Source of the DNA: Tolypothrix tenuis PCC 7101
GTDB lineage: Bacteria; Cyanobacteriota; Cyanobacteriia; Cyanobacteriales; Nostocaceae
DNA length: 64,000 nt
NCBI RefSeq assembly: GCF_002368295.1
Contig: NZ_AP018248.1
Coordinates: 3,656,725 to 3,720,724, forward strand
Reading direction: 5' to 3'
A program made the position numbers and the translations under genes. Shown here one piece after another: positions 45,569 through 55,642 of this stretch. How positions within the stretch are numbered: position 1 is the stretch's first letter; each line of letters opens with the position of its first letter. A model generated the notes under the pieces. The model made no database searches and was not told the DNA's origin. It saw nothing but the letters and a program-made list of their open reading frames with translations.

Positions 45569-46924
45569 TCAACCTCCCAACTTTTCCCCCCGAATCGAAT
45601 AATCTAACAACTCCATCGGGTGAATTACAGATATATTCTTACCTTGCAATTGCAAATGCTTAGTAATCTGCAATGTGCAACCAGGATTAGCAGAAGCGAT
45701 TAACTCTGCACCAGTATTTAGTAAATTCTGCACTTTTTGCTGACCCAATTCTTCAGCAACTTCTGGTTGCAACATATTATAAACACCTGCACTACCACAA
45801 CACAAAGCTGCATCCAAAGGTTCACTTAACTTCACCCCAGGAATTTGGCGTAACAACTGACGCGGTTGCACACTAATCTTTTGCCCATGCAGTAAATGAC
45901 AAGCATCTTGATAAACTAAATTCACAGGTTTATCAGTAATCGGCAACAATTTTGCTGTTAAACCTACGGTTGCTAAAAACTCTTGAGCATCTTTCACCTT
46001 AGCAGCAAATGCTTGTGCCTTTTCCCGATATTCTGGGTCATCCGCCAAAATATGACCATATTCCTTCAATGTATGCCCACAACCAGCAGCATTGATAATC
46101 ACAAAATCGACATCAGTATTAGCAAAACTATCAATCATCTGTCTCGCCAAAGCCTTTGCTTGTTCCGTTTGTCCCTGATGTTCAGGAAGCGCCGCACAAC
46201 ATCCTTGGGATTGGGGAATCACCACCTCACAACCATTCGCCGTCAACACCCGCACCGTTGCTTCATTTACAGGAGAGAAAAATAGCCTTTGCACACATCC
46301 CAAAATTACCCCCACACGGTAACGTTTCTCTCCTTTTGCACGGATAACAGTTGGTAGATTACTTTGAAATGTTTTCAATGTAATTTCTGGCAAAATCGAT
46401 TCCATTGCTGCTAACCGGGGAGATATATTTTTTAGTAACCCTGTAGCGCGAATAAATTTAGAAACCCCTAACTTTTGATAAGCCAGTAATGGTATAAGTA
46501 AGATTCTTAAAAGGTCGGGGTTAGGAAATAAAGTAAATATTAATTGCCGAACCAGCTGATCAGGTAAACTGCGGGAATAATTGCGTTCAACTTGATGACG
46601 AGTAGCAGAAATTAACTTGTCATACTGTACACCAGAAGGACAAGTTGTTACACAAGCCAAACACCCCAAACAAGAATCAAAATGTTCTACTGTCGCCGTA
46701 TTAAGTGCAATTTCACCTTCATTAATCGCATCCATTAAATAGATACGTCCCCTGGGAGAATCCATCTCCTTACCCAACACCCGATAACTGGGACAAGTAG
46801 AAAGACAAAATCCACAATGTACACAACTATCAATTAACTTGGGATCTGGTGGATGACTTGCATCAAACCCCTGCAAATTTTTGATACTCGCCGTATTATT
46901 CACAGAATTTTCCGAAACTTGCAT
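45569..46924 (-). CDS. glcF: Glycolate dehydrogenase iron-sulfur subunit (GlcF)
   Basis: A 451-aa protein with start chosen at the ATG at 46924 (MQVSENSVNN) with GAGGGG upstream; the frame extends to 46987 through unlikely sequence. Two 4Fe-4S motifs are present (SCVHCGFCLSTCP and SCLGCLACVTTCP), then two CCG-type domains (GCCAALPEHQGQ, ALCCGSAGVYNM). It passes electrons from the flavin subunits of glycolate dehydrogenase, the bacterial-type photorespiratory enzyme of cyanobacteria. glcE follows upstream on the same strand, about 210 bp away across STRRs. GlcD is not in the window. Confidence 0.92.
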   Translation of the reverse strand: MQVSENSVNNTASIKNLQGFDASHPPDPKLIDSCVHCGFCLSTCPSYRVLGKEMDSPRGRIYLMDAINEGEIALNTATVEHFDSCLGCLACVTTCPSGVQYDKLISATRHQVERNYSRSLPDQLVRQLIFTLFPNPDLLRILLIPLLAYQKLGVSKFIRATGLLKNISPRLAAMESILPEITLKTFQSNLPTVIRAKGEKRYRVGVILGCVQRLFFSPVNEATVRVLTANGCEVVIPQSQGCCAALPEHQGQTEQAKALARQMIDSFANTDVDFVIINAAGCGHTLKEYGHILADDPEYREKAQAFAAKVKDAQEFLATVGLTAKLLPITDKPVNLVYQDACHLLHGQKISVQPRQLLRQIPGVKLSEPLDAALCCGSAGVYNMLQPEVAEELGQQKVQNLLNTGAELIASANPGCTLQITKHLQLQGKNISVIHPMELLDYSIRGEKLGG

Positions 46925-47033
46925 ATTACTTTTTCCCCTCTTTTTAAGTGCTGAGTTGCAGAGACGCGATCCATCGCGTCTGTACAAGAGTCAAGAGTAA
47001 AATTATTTGTGCCTTATCCTAATTAACTGAATT

Positions 47034-47135
47034 TCCCAATCCCCAATCCCCAATCCCCATTACCCCTTATCCCCAGAGGGGGCCCCGAGTTCCCCAATCC
47101 CTAGTCCCCAATCCCCAGTCCCCAATCCCCAATCC
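47034..47135. repeat. STRR: CCCCAAT array between glcE and glcF
   Basis: Many CCCCAAT/CCCCAGT heptamers, with one GC-rich interruption. The array runs directly into the glcE stop codon. Confidence 0.9.
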
Positions 47136-48422
47136 CTAAATCCCCCCAACAAACCGACCTGGACTTAAAATATTTTTACTATCAAACTGTGCTTTAATCC
47201 GACGCATCAAATCTAAAGCATTACCTTTGTATCCCCAAACATCAAATTTTTCTTTTATATTAGCTGGCGCTGCCAAAATCGAAAGAAAGCCACCGTAATT
47301 TTGACAAATATCGCGGATTTGCAAAACTTGCTTTTGGCTATCTAAGGACAACACTCCCAACCCACTACTAATATGAATCAGTCCCATTTCTACTCGACTG
47401 AGAACTTCTACAGCCGCGCTAGGTAATACTCCTATTTTGCAGGTAATCGGTAAATTTGCAGCATCAGAGTGCATTTCTTCTGGCAATCTCTGCCATAAAT
47501 CAGCCTCTTCCTTTTCTTGATAAATTACTCCTGCCAATCCCAACTGCTGCCCGACTTCTAGTAATCTATTTGCCTGTTCTTTGACACTCTCACTAATACT
47601 TTGGAAGCGAGCAATTAAGCCTAATCCATTACCTAATCCTAAACTATCAACCAGTTTAGTAGATAATAAATCAGCCTGGGTTGGTGTTAATGCCGAACCT
47701 CTCAAGGTAGCAGCCGCTTGGGATATCGCCGCCTCTTCGCCAGTTAATACTACTGTCGCTGATGTCTCTTGCTGGGGGTAAACCCTAAAGGTAACTTGAG
47801 TGATAATTCCCAATGTGCCATAAGACCCAGTAAATAACTTCATCAGGTCATATCCAGCCACATTTTTCACAACTCTTCCGCCAGCTTTAGCAATTTCGCC
47901 ATCAGCACGGACAAAGGTAATACCTAACAACTGGTCGCGTACACCACCATAACGTTGTCTAAGAGAACCTGTATTCGCTGTAGCAACTATACCACCAATG
48001 GTTGCTAAATCTGGTGCAGTAGGGTCAAGGGCGAGAAATTGGCGATGATTAGCCAAAATACCTTGAAGATGAGAAAATTTCATGCCCGCTTCCACTGTCA
48101 CCGTCAAATCACCAACGGCGTGTTCAATTAAGCGATTGATGTGTTCTGTACTCACAACCACATCAATATTTTGAGCTAAATTACCCCACCCTAATTTACT
48201 AGCACTACCGCAAGGAAGGACACGCCAATTTTTACGGTGTGCTTCCGCAATAATCGCCGCTAGTTGTTCCTCGGTACGAGGATAGACAAGACAACTGGGA
48301 GATTTTCCCCCAATTATTGCCTTTTGGATTGATTCTTGAAGTGTGGGTGGAATATTTTCCCAAAAGTAAACAGCATTTTCTTCGTTGACGATAGATGCCA
48401 GACAAGAAGCGATCGCATTCAT
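47136..48422 (-). CDS. glcE: FAD-binding oxidoreductase, glycolate dehydrogenase subunit GlcE-like
   Basis: A 428-aa PCMH-type FAD protein. VYPRTEEQLAAIIAEAHRKN starts the FAD domain; LPCGSASKLGWG, TVEAGMKFSHLQ, TIGGIVATANTGSLRQRYG and GGRVVKNVAGYDLMKLFTGS (ends of FAD binding) follow. The C-terminus has RIKAQFDSKNILSPGRF. Length and pairing with glcF identify GlcE, the small flavin-containing subunit of glycolate dehydrogenase. It probably precedes glcF in one transcript despite the repeats between. Confidence 0.88.
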   Translation of the reverse strand: MNAIASCLASIVNEENAVYFWENIPPTLQESIQKAIIGGKSPSCLVYPRTEEQLAAIIAEAHRKNWRVLPCGSASKLGWGNLAQNIDVVVSTEHINRLIEHAVGDLTVTVEAGMKFSHLQGILANHRQFLALDPTAPDLATIGGIVATANTGSLRQRYGGVRDQLLGITFVRADGEIAKAGGRVVKNVAGYDLMKLFTGSYGTLGIITQVTFRVYPQQETSATVVLTGEEAAISQAAATLRGSALTPTQADLLSTKLVDSLGLGNGLGLIARFQSISESVKEQANRLLEVGQQLGLAGVIYQEKEEADLWQRLPEEMHSDAANLPITCKIGVLPSAAVEVLSRVEMGLIHISSGLGVLSLDSQKQVLQIRDICQNYGGFLSILAAPANIKEKFDVWGYKGNALDLMRRIKAQFDSKNILSPGRFVGGI

Positions 48423-49387
48423 CAGTTTATTTTTTACGTCCTACTTCTAATTTACTGGCTAAACTCACTAAAAAAGTGCTCAGTTAAAAGTGGTGCCTAT
48501 GCTTACACTACAAAAGTTCAGATAATTTGTTACTAATATTACTTATACATACATACTATATTTAAGCAATATTACGGAAGTAAAGATAATATTTATGACT
48601 TAAGCTGGCTACAGCAAATTGTCACCTTTTGTCTATATAACAAAATATAGATAAACAGAGGGGATAAATTGGAGATTGAATTATCAGGGTAGCAATGTTA
48701 TTAATTTTTTACAATAAAATCACAATCAAGTTATTTGTGATACCACTTATCTACTCATATAACAGCAAAATTTGAGGTCATGAAAAATTATGCATAGCAT
48801 TGCCATTAGGATTGTAGCAGTCAAAATTCTCTCGTCATTTTCTGTATTTGTGTAATCTAGTGGTTCACCACATAAGTTATGAAGGGTTGCGAGGTGTCAG
48901 ATCCCCGACTTCTTCAAGAAGTCGGGGATCTCGCAGCCTAGCAAAATTAATGTGGTGGAGTAATAGGTTGGGAATGCTGAAAATAATTCAGCGCTAGAAT
49001 CGATTTCAAAATCATAGTTCATAAATGGGTTTTACCCAAACTCTTAAGATTTTTAGCTTTTCTCCTGGCAATCAGCGTAGTTTAAATTTTATATTTTGAC
49101 TTGAGAAGACAAAATATAAAATTTTTGATTTGACATAAAAGCTAGTTTTAACCTGATAACAATTTGCACTTCTGAAACTCTAAATTTAAGCCGAAATCAA
49201 GGCATAGTGTAAATAGTAACCCCTAAATTGGTTGACCTGAATATATTGGTTGTTGAAAAATTATCTTCTAACAATTTGTAATTAATAGCCGATTAATTAC
49301 ATTTGGTTAATTGATATTATTCATAGCTAATATTTCTAGTAATGATTCGCTCTCCATAAATAAATTTAATCATTATTAAATACCAAT
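48423..49387. other. 965-bp AT-rich gap with one repeat
   Basis: No gene recognised. It contains the 33-bp palindrome at 48899-48931. The region just before 49388 presumably contains the promoter of the kinase operon. Confidence 0.45.
48899..48931. repeat. Dispersed 33-bp palindrome, copy 4
   Basis: AGATCCCCGACTTCTT-C-AAGAAGTCGGGGATCT, perfect 16-bp arms; same family as 5338, 26832 and 36807. Confidence 0.95.
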
Positions 49388-52054
49388 ATGTCACTATCAA
49401 ACTATGCAATTATAGACTCTATTCTAACTTTTGCTCCTGATACTCCAGTTGAAAAAATTATCAGTTATATGGAGCAAATTAGAGAAAACATTGGCATGGA
49501 AAAAGGTATATTTGTGACTGACTCCAGTTTATATACCTCGCATCCCCAAGTAAAAGTATCTACAGCACAATCCATTCCTCAAAATGCACATCACCGTAAC
49601 CTGAATTTAGCGGTTGATTGTGTATATGTGGTAGATAAATCACATTTATTAGGTATATTCACAATTTTAAATCTGCTCCGGCTGATGACTTCTGGCATGA
49701 ATTTAGCCACTATGAAGATTGCCGAAGTCATGCAAAAACCTTTAATTACTTTAGAGCAGGATTTTGATGTGAACAATATATTGCCACTAATGCAGCAATA
49801 TAACATACGTAATTTACCTATTGTCAATGATATTGGGCAGTTATTAGGAATTATTACACCAGAAAGTTTAGCGGTGGGTTTACAAAAAGAACTTGTCAAA
49901 ATTCGAGCAGATTTACAATTAGAAAATGTCCAGCACCGTTCTTTAGAAATAGCATTACAAAATGCTGAAGCAGAATCTGAACTACGCGTTAATCAAGCAA
50001 CTGCAGAGTTAATTAAAGCCAATAAAAAGTTACAGCGAGAAATAAGCGATCGCATTGCTACAGAGGTGCAATTGCTGCAAACAACTTCTGACTTACAAGA
50101 AATATTTCAAGCCTTTCCTGATGTATATTTTCGTATTGACAGGGATGGGACTATCCTCAGTTATTACGCTAAAAATACCTCAGACTTGTATGTAGTACCA
50201 GAATTTTTTTTGGGGAGGAGGGTGCAAGATGTTTTCCCTCCCAATGTTGCTAGTAAATTTATGACTGCAATTCTGAATTCACAGCAAAATGGAGCCATTT
50301 TTACTATTGAATATTTATTATCTATTGCTGGTAGAGACGAAAGCTTTGAAGCCAGAATTTTACCTTCAACGCAGCAACAAATTATCGCCATCATTCGCAA
50401 TATCACTGAACGTAAGCAAGTCCAAGAAGCCTTACAAACAGCCAAAGCAGAATTAGAAATTCGCGTAGTAGAAAGAACTAAAGAATTACAAGATATTAAT
50501 AAACGTTTGGTGCTAGAGATTAGCGAACGCCAGCGAATTGAAGAAGCTTTACGATATCGAGTGGAATTTGAAAAACTAACTACTGCGATATCTACACATT
50601 TTATCAATCTTGCACCTAATGAAATTGAAAATGGTATCAATCAAGCATTACAGTTGATTGGTGAAATTACAAATGTCGATCGTGCTTATGTATTTGTATT
50701 TGCAGATAGCAATACCTATGAATGGTTTGCAGCATCCTTAGCAGGACAAGTTCATAATTTACAAGATATTAGTAATGCAGTTTTATCTTGGGGAAGAGAC
50801 AAACTCAGCAATTTTGAAACTATTCACATTACTAATATTGATGATGTAGCTATTGCAGTTAATACTCACACTATTCAGTCACTCATTATGGTGCCCATAG
50901 TATGTAGTGGTTTATTAATTGGTTATCTGGAATTTGATTCTGTAAAAGCTGCAAAAACCTGGACAGAAGATAGCATTATTATGCTGAGAATGGTTGGAGA
51001 AATTATCGGTAATGCTTTAGAACGCCTGCGAGTAGAGCAAGCATTACGAATTAGCGAAGAAAGATATATTAGAGCTATTAGTGCGGGGAAAGTTGGAATA
51101 TGGGAATGGAATATTAAAACTAATGAAATTTACATAGATCCCAATTTAAAAACTATGCTTGGTTATTCAGAACAAGAAGTTCCTAAATATTTTGATGATT
51201 GGCTAAAATTTGTGCATCATGATGATGTGGAATCGGTTAAAAATGCAGTATACACATATTTAGCAGGTTTAACTCTAAAATACGAAATTGAACACCGAAT
51301 GCTAAAAAAAGATGGTAGTTGTATATGGTTTTTAAGTCGAGGTACACTACTGCGAGATCCTCAAGAGAATATCTGTTTTTTAGCTGGTTCCAATACTGAT
51401 ATTACTGCTCGCACACAAGCAGAAAATAAACTTAAGGTATCTCTAAAAGAAAAAGATATTTTATTGAAAGAAATTCACCATCGCGTCAAGAATAATTTGC
51501 AAATAATTTCTAGTTTATTACGTCTTCAATCTAGATATATTAATGATGAACAAGCCTGTGAACTTTTCCAAGATAGCCATAACCGTGTCAGAGCTATGGC
51601 AATAATCCATGAAAATTTATATCAATCCAATAATTTATCAAAAATTAACTTCTCTGATTATTTAAGAAGTTTGGTTAATAATTTATTGCGTTCCTACGGT
51701 ATAAAAATAAATATCAAAAGTCACTTAAAAATAGATAAAATTTTTCTCAAAATTGATACCGCTATTTCTTGCGGACTAATTATTAATGAGTTAGTTTCTA
51801 ACTCTATAAAATATGCATTTCCTGAAAATCAAGATGGGGATATTTACATAGAAATGTTACAAACAACTAAAAATCAATACTTCTTAAATATTAGTGATAA
51901 TGGTGTGGGAATATCTCAGGATATAGAAGTTTATAAAAATCAATCTCTTGGGCTGCAATTAGTTTGGAGTTTGGTTGAACAGTTACAAGGAACAATTACA
52001 TTTAATGCCTCCACAGGAACTTCATTTACAATTACTTTTAGCGAACAAAGGTAG
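49388..52054 (+). CDS. CBS-PAS-GAF-PAS histidine kinase (HisKA_2)
   Basis: An 888-aa soluble sensor kinase. Order: two CBS motifs (about 20-160; KIAEVMQKPLITLEQDFDV and NIRNLPIVNDIGQLLGIITP), a coiled coil, a PAS domain (about 235-350), a second coiled coil, a GAF domain (about 400-550; TNVDRAYVFVFAD), a PAS/PAC domain (about 560-680; GKVGIWEWNIKTNEIYI), then HisKA_2 with the phosphorylated His in EIHHRVKNNLQIISSLL (H697/H698) and a HATPase (NELVSNSIKYAFPEN, SDNGVGI). CBS pairs bind adenine nucleotides, so an energy-state input is possible. It is followed after six bases by a REC-kinase gene. Confidence 0.92.
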   Translation: MSLSNYAIIDSILTFAPDTPVEKIISYMEQIRENIGMEKGIFVTDSSLYTSHPQVKVSTAQSIPQNAHHRNLNLAVDCVYVVDKSHLLGIFTILNLLRLMTSGMNLATMKIAEVMQKPLITLEQDFDVNNILPLMQQYNIRNLPIVNDIGQLLGIITPESLAVGLQKELVKIRADLQLENVQHRSLEIALQNAEAESELRVNQATAELIKANKKLQREISDRIATEVQLLQTTSDLQEIFQAFPDVYFRIDRDGTILSYYAKNTSDLYVVPEFFLGRRVQDVFPPNVASKFMTAILNSQQNGAIFTIEYLLSIAGRDESFEARILPSTQQQIIAIIRNITERKQVQEALQTAKAELEIRVVERTKELQDINKRLVLEISERQRIEEALRYRVEFEKLTTAISTHFINLAPNEIENGINQALQLIGEITNVDRAYVFVFADSNTYEWFAASLAGQVHNLQDISNAVLSWGRDKLSNFETIHITNIDDVAIAVNTHTIQSLIMVPIVCSGLLIGYLEFDSVKAAKTWTEDSIIMLRMVGEIIGNALERLRVEQALRISEERYIRAISAGKVGIWEWNIKTNEIYIDPNLKTMLGYSEQEVPKYFDDWLKFVHHDDVESVKNAVYTYLAGLTLKYEIEHRMLKKDGSCIWFLSRGTLLRDPQENICFLAGSNTDITARTQAENKLKVSLKEKDILLKEIHHRVKNNLQIISSLLRLQSRYINDEQACELFQDSHNRVRAMAIIHENLYQSNNLSKINFSDYLRSLVNNLLRSYGIKINIKSHLKIDKIFLKIDTAISCGLIINELVSNSIKYAFPENQDGDIYIEMLQTTKNQYFLNISDNGVGISQDIEVYKNQSLGLQLVWSLVEQLQGTITFNASTGTSFTITFSEQR

Positions 52055-52060
52055 AAAATT

Positions 52061-53191
52061 ATGCAAGAAAAAATCTTGGTGGTTGAAGATGAAATAATTA
52101 TTGCTTTTGACATTAAAAGTTGTTTAGAAAAAGCTGGATATATTGTCCCTGCAATTGCTGCTCATGGCAAACAAGCAGTTGAAAAAGCTGCAGAATTACA
52201 TCCAGATTTAATTTTAATGGATGTGATGCTTAAAGGTGATATGAGTGGCATAGAAGCTGCTGCTGAAATTGGTCATCTGTTTAATATTCCAGTCATTTAT
52301 CTCACTGCATATTCAGACCAAACTCATTTACAAAAAGCTAAAACTACACAACCTTTTGGTTACATACTTAAACCATTTGAAGAAACTCAATTAATTACTA
52401 CCATTGAAATTGCTTTAAACAAACATCAAATAGAAGTAGTAATGCGTGAAGCATTAGAAAAAGAAAAAGAAAATAGAGCCATTAAAAATAAATTTGTTTC
52501 AATGGTTAGTCATGAATTTCGTAATCCTTTAAATAATATTTTAACTTGTACTGAATTATTATCAAATTATAGTTTGCACGGGAATGATGAAAAAAGACAT
52601 GAATATATTAGCCATATTCAAAAATCAGTAAAACATCTAGATAATTTATTGACTGATGTTTTACTGATGAGTAAAGACGAACCCGAAAAATTACAATTTA
52701 ATCCAGCACCTATAGACTTAGAAGCTTTCTGCCAAGATTTATTACAAGATATCCAATTGAATGCTAATGAGAACCACAAGATTATATTTACTGTTCATGG
52801 TAGATTAGCAAACATACAAAATAATCTCTCGGTTGTAGATTCGCATTTAATTAAATTAGATGCGAAAATGTTATATCATATTCTCAGTAACTTGCTCGCT
52901 AATGCTATCAAATATTCACCTTTAGGTGGAAATATTACTTTTGATGTCTTTTACGTATCGGGAGAAGTTATTTTCCGGATACAAGATGAAGGGATTGGCA
53001 TTCCTGAAGCGGATCAAGAAAATTTATTTAATTCGTTTCATAGAGGTAGTAATGTCGGGAATATTCCTGGCAATGGGTTAGGGTTAGCAATTGTGAAATA
53101 TTATGTTGATTTACACGGTGGTAATGTTTCTTTTGCTAGTAAACCGGGAATTGGGACAACATTTATTGTAAATTTGCCTATTAGTAATTAG
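52061..53191 (+). CDS. Response regulator-histidine kinase hybrid
   Basis: A 376-aa protein: a receiver domain (ILVVEDEII; phospho-acceptor D54 in LILMDVML; T82 in YLTAYSD; K104 in YILKPFEE), then a classical HisKA dimerisation domain with H151 (SMVSHEFRNPLNNIL) and a HATPase with NLLANAIKYSPLGG, DEGIGIPEADQ and NGLGLAIVKYYVDLHGG. It starts six bases after the CBS-PAS kinase stop; the two form an operon and probably a phosphorelay. No output DNA-binding domain; the final target is elsewhere. Confidence 0.93.
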   Translation: MQEKILVVEDEIIIAFDIKSCLEKAGYIVPAIAAHGKQAVEKAAELHPDLILMDVMLKGDMSGIEAAAEIGHLFNIPVIYLTAYSDQTHLQKAKTTQPFGYILKPFEETQLITTIEIALNKHQIEVVMREALEKEKENRAIKNKFVSMVSHEFRNPLNNILTCTELLSNYSLHGNDEKRHEYISHIQKSVKHLDNLLTDVLLMSKDEPEKLQFNPAPIDLEAFCQDLLQDIQLNANENHKIIFTVHGRLANIQNNLSVVDSHLIKLDAKMLYHILSNLLANAIKYSPLGGNITFDVFYVSGEVIFRIQDEGIGIPEADQENLFNSFHRGSNVGNIPGNGLGLAIVKYYVDLHGGNVSFASKPGIGTTFIVNLPISN

Positions 53192-53568
53192 TCGTTAGTC
53201 ATTTGTTATTAGTCATTTGTCATTTGTAAAATTCTGAGAGATTTGTTGTGTTGAATCATCTATAGCAAACTTAGAGTTTCTTAATTTTGAATTGTCTTAT
53301 ACCAATTCACGAAATTATTGATACAAATGAATTCCTCTGCTTCCTCTGCTTGCCTATACCTATTATTTTTAAAGACACATAAATGCTTTGTGAGGGCACG
53401 GCACCAGTAAGATATTTGATATGCCAAAAGATTGTGGATGCCGTGCCCCTACCCATTTGTCGCGTTCTTTGTTCACAATGGTATGAAATGGTATTACCTG
53501 TATGATGGTGCGTGATGCCTGAAGCTAAATATTATGGCATCACACACCCTACTGTTGGGAGAGAATCT
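53192..53568. repeat. Palindromic repeats between the kinase operon and NDH-2
   Basis: Contains an imperfect GTCATTT tandem array (about 53194-53227), the inverted copy of the GGGGCACGGCA palindrome at 53390-53452 and a GGTGCGTGATGCC/GGCATCACACACC palindrome at 53507-53549. No gene. Confidence 0.8.
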
Positions 53569-54930
53569 TTAGACGTTGACTGTATCTCTAATTTTGTCTG
53601 ACGAATAATAAGTAGGGTTATCGCCAAATTTAGTTGCGATTAGCGATTCTGCACCTGTAATCAATCTCGCTCTACGATTTTGGGTAATGTAATTCCATGC
53701 CCACTGAATTATGACTATTAGTTTATTGTCAAACTCGATTAAAAAGTATATATGCACTATGAGCCAAAATAGCCAGGCAAAGAAACCTCTGAGTTTGATA
53801 AAACCTAAATCTACAACAGCAGTATTTTGTCCAATGATAGCTAAACTACCTTGATGATTGTAATTAAATTGTGGCAAAGTATGACCTTGTAGCCTTTGTT
53901 CAATTAATTGAGCTACATATTCTCCTTCTTGCTTGGCTACTGGTGCCACACCAGGTAAAGGTTTACCATCTTGATGAGAGAAATTGGCTAAATCACCCAC
54001 AACAAAAATATTGTCATATCCTTTAATACTTAAGTTAGGTTCAACAATTACCCTACCTGCACGATCAAGTTCAGCACCTGTATGTTCGGCTAAAACTTTA
54101 CCCATTGGCGATGCTTTCACACCTGCTGCCCATAATATAGTTTTAGAGGCTATTTCTCTTTTGTCATCGCCTTGTTTGATGGTAACAATATCATTTTCAA
54201 TATTCGTTACCAAAGTTTTGGTTTGAACAATTACACCTAATTCTTTGAGAGATTTTTCTGCGGCTTGCGATAATTCTGGTGCAAAAGGTGGGAGGATGCG
54301 ATCCAAACCTTCTAATAGCAAAATTCGGGTTTCTGAGGTGTCGATTTTGCGAAAATCTTCTTTGAGAGTTTTGTAAGCTAACTCTGCGATCGCACCTGCT
54401 AATTCTACCCCTGTAGGGCCGCCACCCACAATCACAAAAGTTAACCAAGCACGGCGTTTGACGGGATCGCTTTCTCTTTCGGCGGCTTCAAAAGCCTTAA
54501 AAATCCGGCGACGCATTTCTACTGCATCTTCAACAGTTTTTAACCCAGGTGCAAATTCTTCCCAGTCATCCTTACCAAAATAGGAATGCTTCGCACCAGT
54601 AGCCACAATTAACGTATCGTAGGGTATTGCTTCACCATCTACCAAAACTTTCTGAGCTTGAGGATCGATATCATCAACAGATCCCAACAATACTTGAGTA
54701 TTTTTGCTTTTACTCAACACCGATCGCAACGGTGAGGAAATATCAGCAGGTGACAAAGTACCTGTAGCCACTTGGTAAAGCAGTGGTTGAAACAAATGAA
54801 AGTTCCGCTTATCAATGAGTGTAACGTTCACCGGAGCTTTGGCAAGTGCTTTTGCCGCATACAGTCCCCCAAAACCACCGCCAACGATAACTACTTCATG
54901 TGGTGGGTTATTGTCAAGCGAATTTGCCAT
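53569..54930 (-). CDS. Type II NADH dehydrogenase (NDH-2)
   Basis: A 453-aa flavoprotein of the pyridine nucleotide-disulfide oxidoreductase fold. The FAD-binding VVIVGGGFGGLYAAKALAK is at the N-terminus, the second dinucleotide fold FVIVGGGPTGVELAGAIAEL (for NAD(P)H) is near residue 165, and NIFVVGDLANF is the FAD ribose/phosphate contact. A hydrophobic stretch near the C-terminus (FFAWLFWLIVHIYFLI) binds the membrane. It oxidises NAD(P)H and reduces quinone without pumping protons. It matches cyanobacterial Ndb proteins; which of NdbA/B/C cannot be told. Confidence 0.92.
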   Translation of the reverse strand: MANSLDNNPPHEVVIVGGGFGGLYAAKALAKAPVNVTLIDKRNFHLFQPLLYQVATGTLSPADISSPLRSVLSKSKNTQVLLGSVDDIDPQAQKVLVDGEAIPYDTLIVATGAKHSYFGKDDWEEFAPGLKTVEDAVEMRRRIFKAFEAAERESDPVKRRAWLTFVIVGGGPTGVELAGAIAELAYKTLKEDFRKIDTSETRILLLEGLDRILPPFAPELSQAAEKSLKELGVIVQTKTLVTNIENDIVTIKQGDDKREIASKTILWAAGVKASPMGKVLAEHTGAELDRAGRVIVEPNLSIKGYDNIFVVGDLANFSHQDGKPLPGVAPVAKQEGEYVAQLIEQRLQGHTLPQFNYNHQGSLAIIGQNTAVVDLGFIKLRGFFAWLFWLIVHIYFLIEFDNKLIVIIQWAWNYITQNRRARLITGAESLIATKFGDNPTYYSSDKIRDTVNV

Positions 54931-55057
54931 AAGAAATATTTCCTAGTGTTACGACTGATGTAACGATTATTAAGAAATTAGTAACAAAATTGGCAAAATC
55001 CTTTCTGTTCGCTTGGCACAAATTAAAAAATGGTAAAAGTTAGCAAGTATACAATTT

Positions 55058-55113
55058 TGGGTAATGGGTAATGGGTAATTGGTAATTGGTAATTGGTAAT
55101 TGGTAATTGGGGT
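55058..55113. repeat. STRR: TGGGTAA / TTGGTAA array
   Basis: Two TGGGTAA units followed by five TTGGTAA-type units. More low-complexity CTCCCTG sequence follows at about 55148-55166. Confidence 0.9.
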
Positions 55114-55197
55114 TTGGTGTTGGGTGTTTGTCATTAATTTTTTTCCTCTGCTCCCTGCTCCCTTGCTTTTCCCAGTTTCCCTCATCTACCCAAATGC

Positions 55198-55626
55198 TCA
55201 ATCTGCCATTTCTTCTCGCAATAAGGCGCGGAATCCGGCTTGCTGAAAATGTTCGTTGGCGGTTAAGGCTTCGGTAATTCCGCCGTATTGCATGACAATA
55301 AAAGATACGCAATCAACAAAGCTCCATTCTTTTTCGGAGCGATCGCAATATAGTTGAAAAGCCCTATCGTAGAGTTCCGGCGATAAAGGTACAATTGCAA
55401 CTTTTGAGTCGGCGGCTAGGGCATTTAATAAGGTAACTGCACCATGACGAAATGGCTGTTTGCATAGGAGATTGCCGATTTCTAGCATCACAGCTTGGGT
55501 AGTTACCAAGCGTGTACCGGCGGTTTCTAAAATTTCTGCGAGATGCACAGCACGTCTATGTAATTTATCTTGCGGTGCAGATAAAGCGATCGCAAATGTT
55601 GTATCAAGAAAGACTTCAGACTTCAT
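55198..55626 (-). CDS. PIN-domain toxin
   Basis: A 142-aa PIN protein: VFLDTTFAIAL (first Asp), VMLEIGNLL (middle Glu) and WSFVDCVSFIVM (third Asp), followed by TANEHFQQAGF. The metal-binding residues of a VapC-type RNase are present. The antitoxin gene ends 16 bp upstream, so the two form a toxin-antitoxin operon. Confidence 0.85.
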   Translation of the reverse strand: MKSEVFLDTTFAIALSAPQDKLHRRAVHLAEILETAGTRLVTTQAVMLEIGNLLCKQPFRHGAVTLLNALAADSKVAIVPLSPELYDRAFQLYCDRSEKEWSFVDCVSFIVMQYGGITEALTANEHFQQAGFRALLREEMAD

Positions 55627-55642
55627 GCTGAATTTCTGAACC

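Noticed and set aside
55040..55312. Frames across the TTGGTAA repeat array
   Set aside because: They translate the heptamer repeat (ITNYQLP) and overlap the PIN gene on the same strand.
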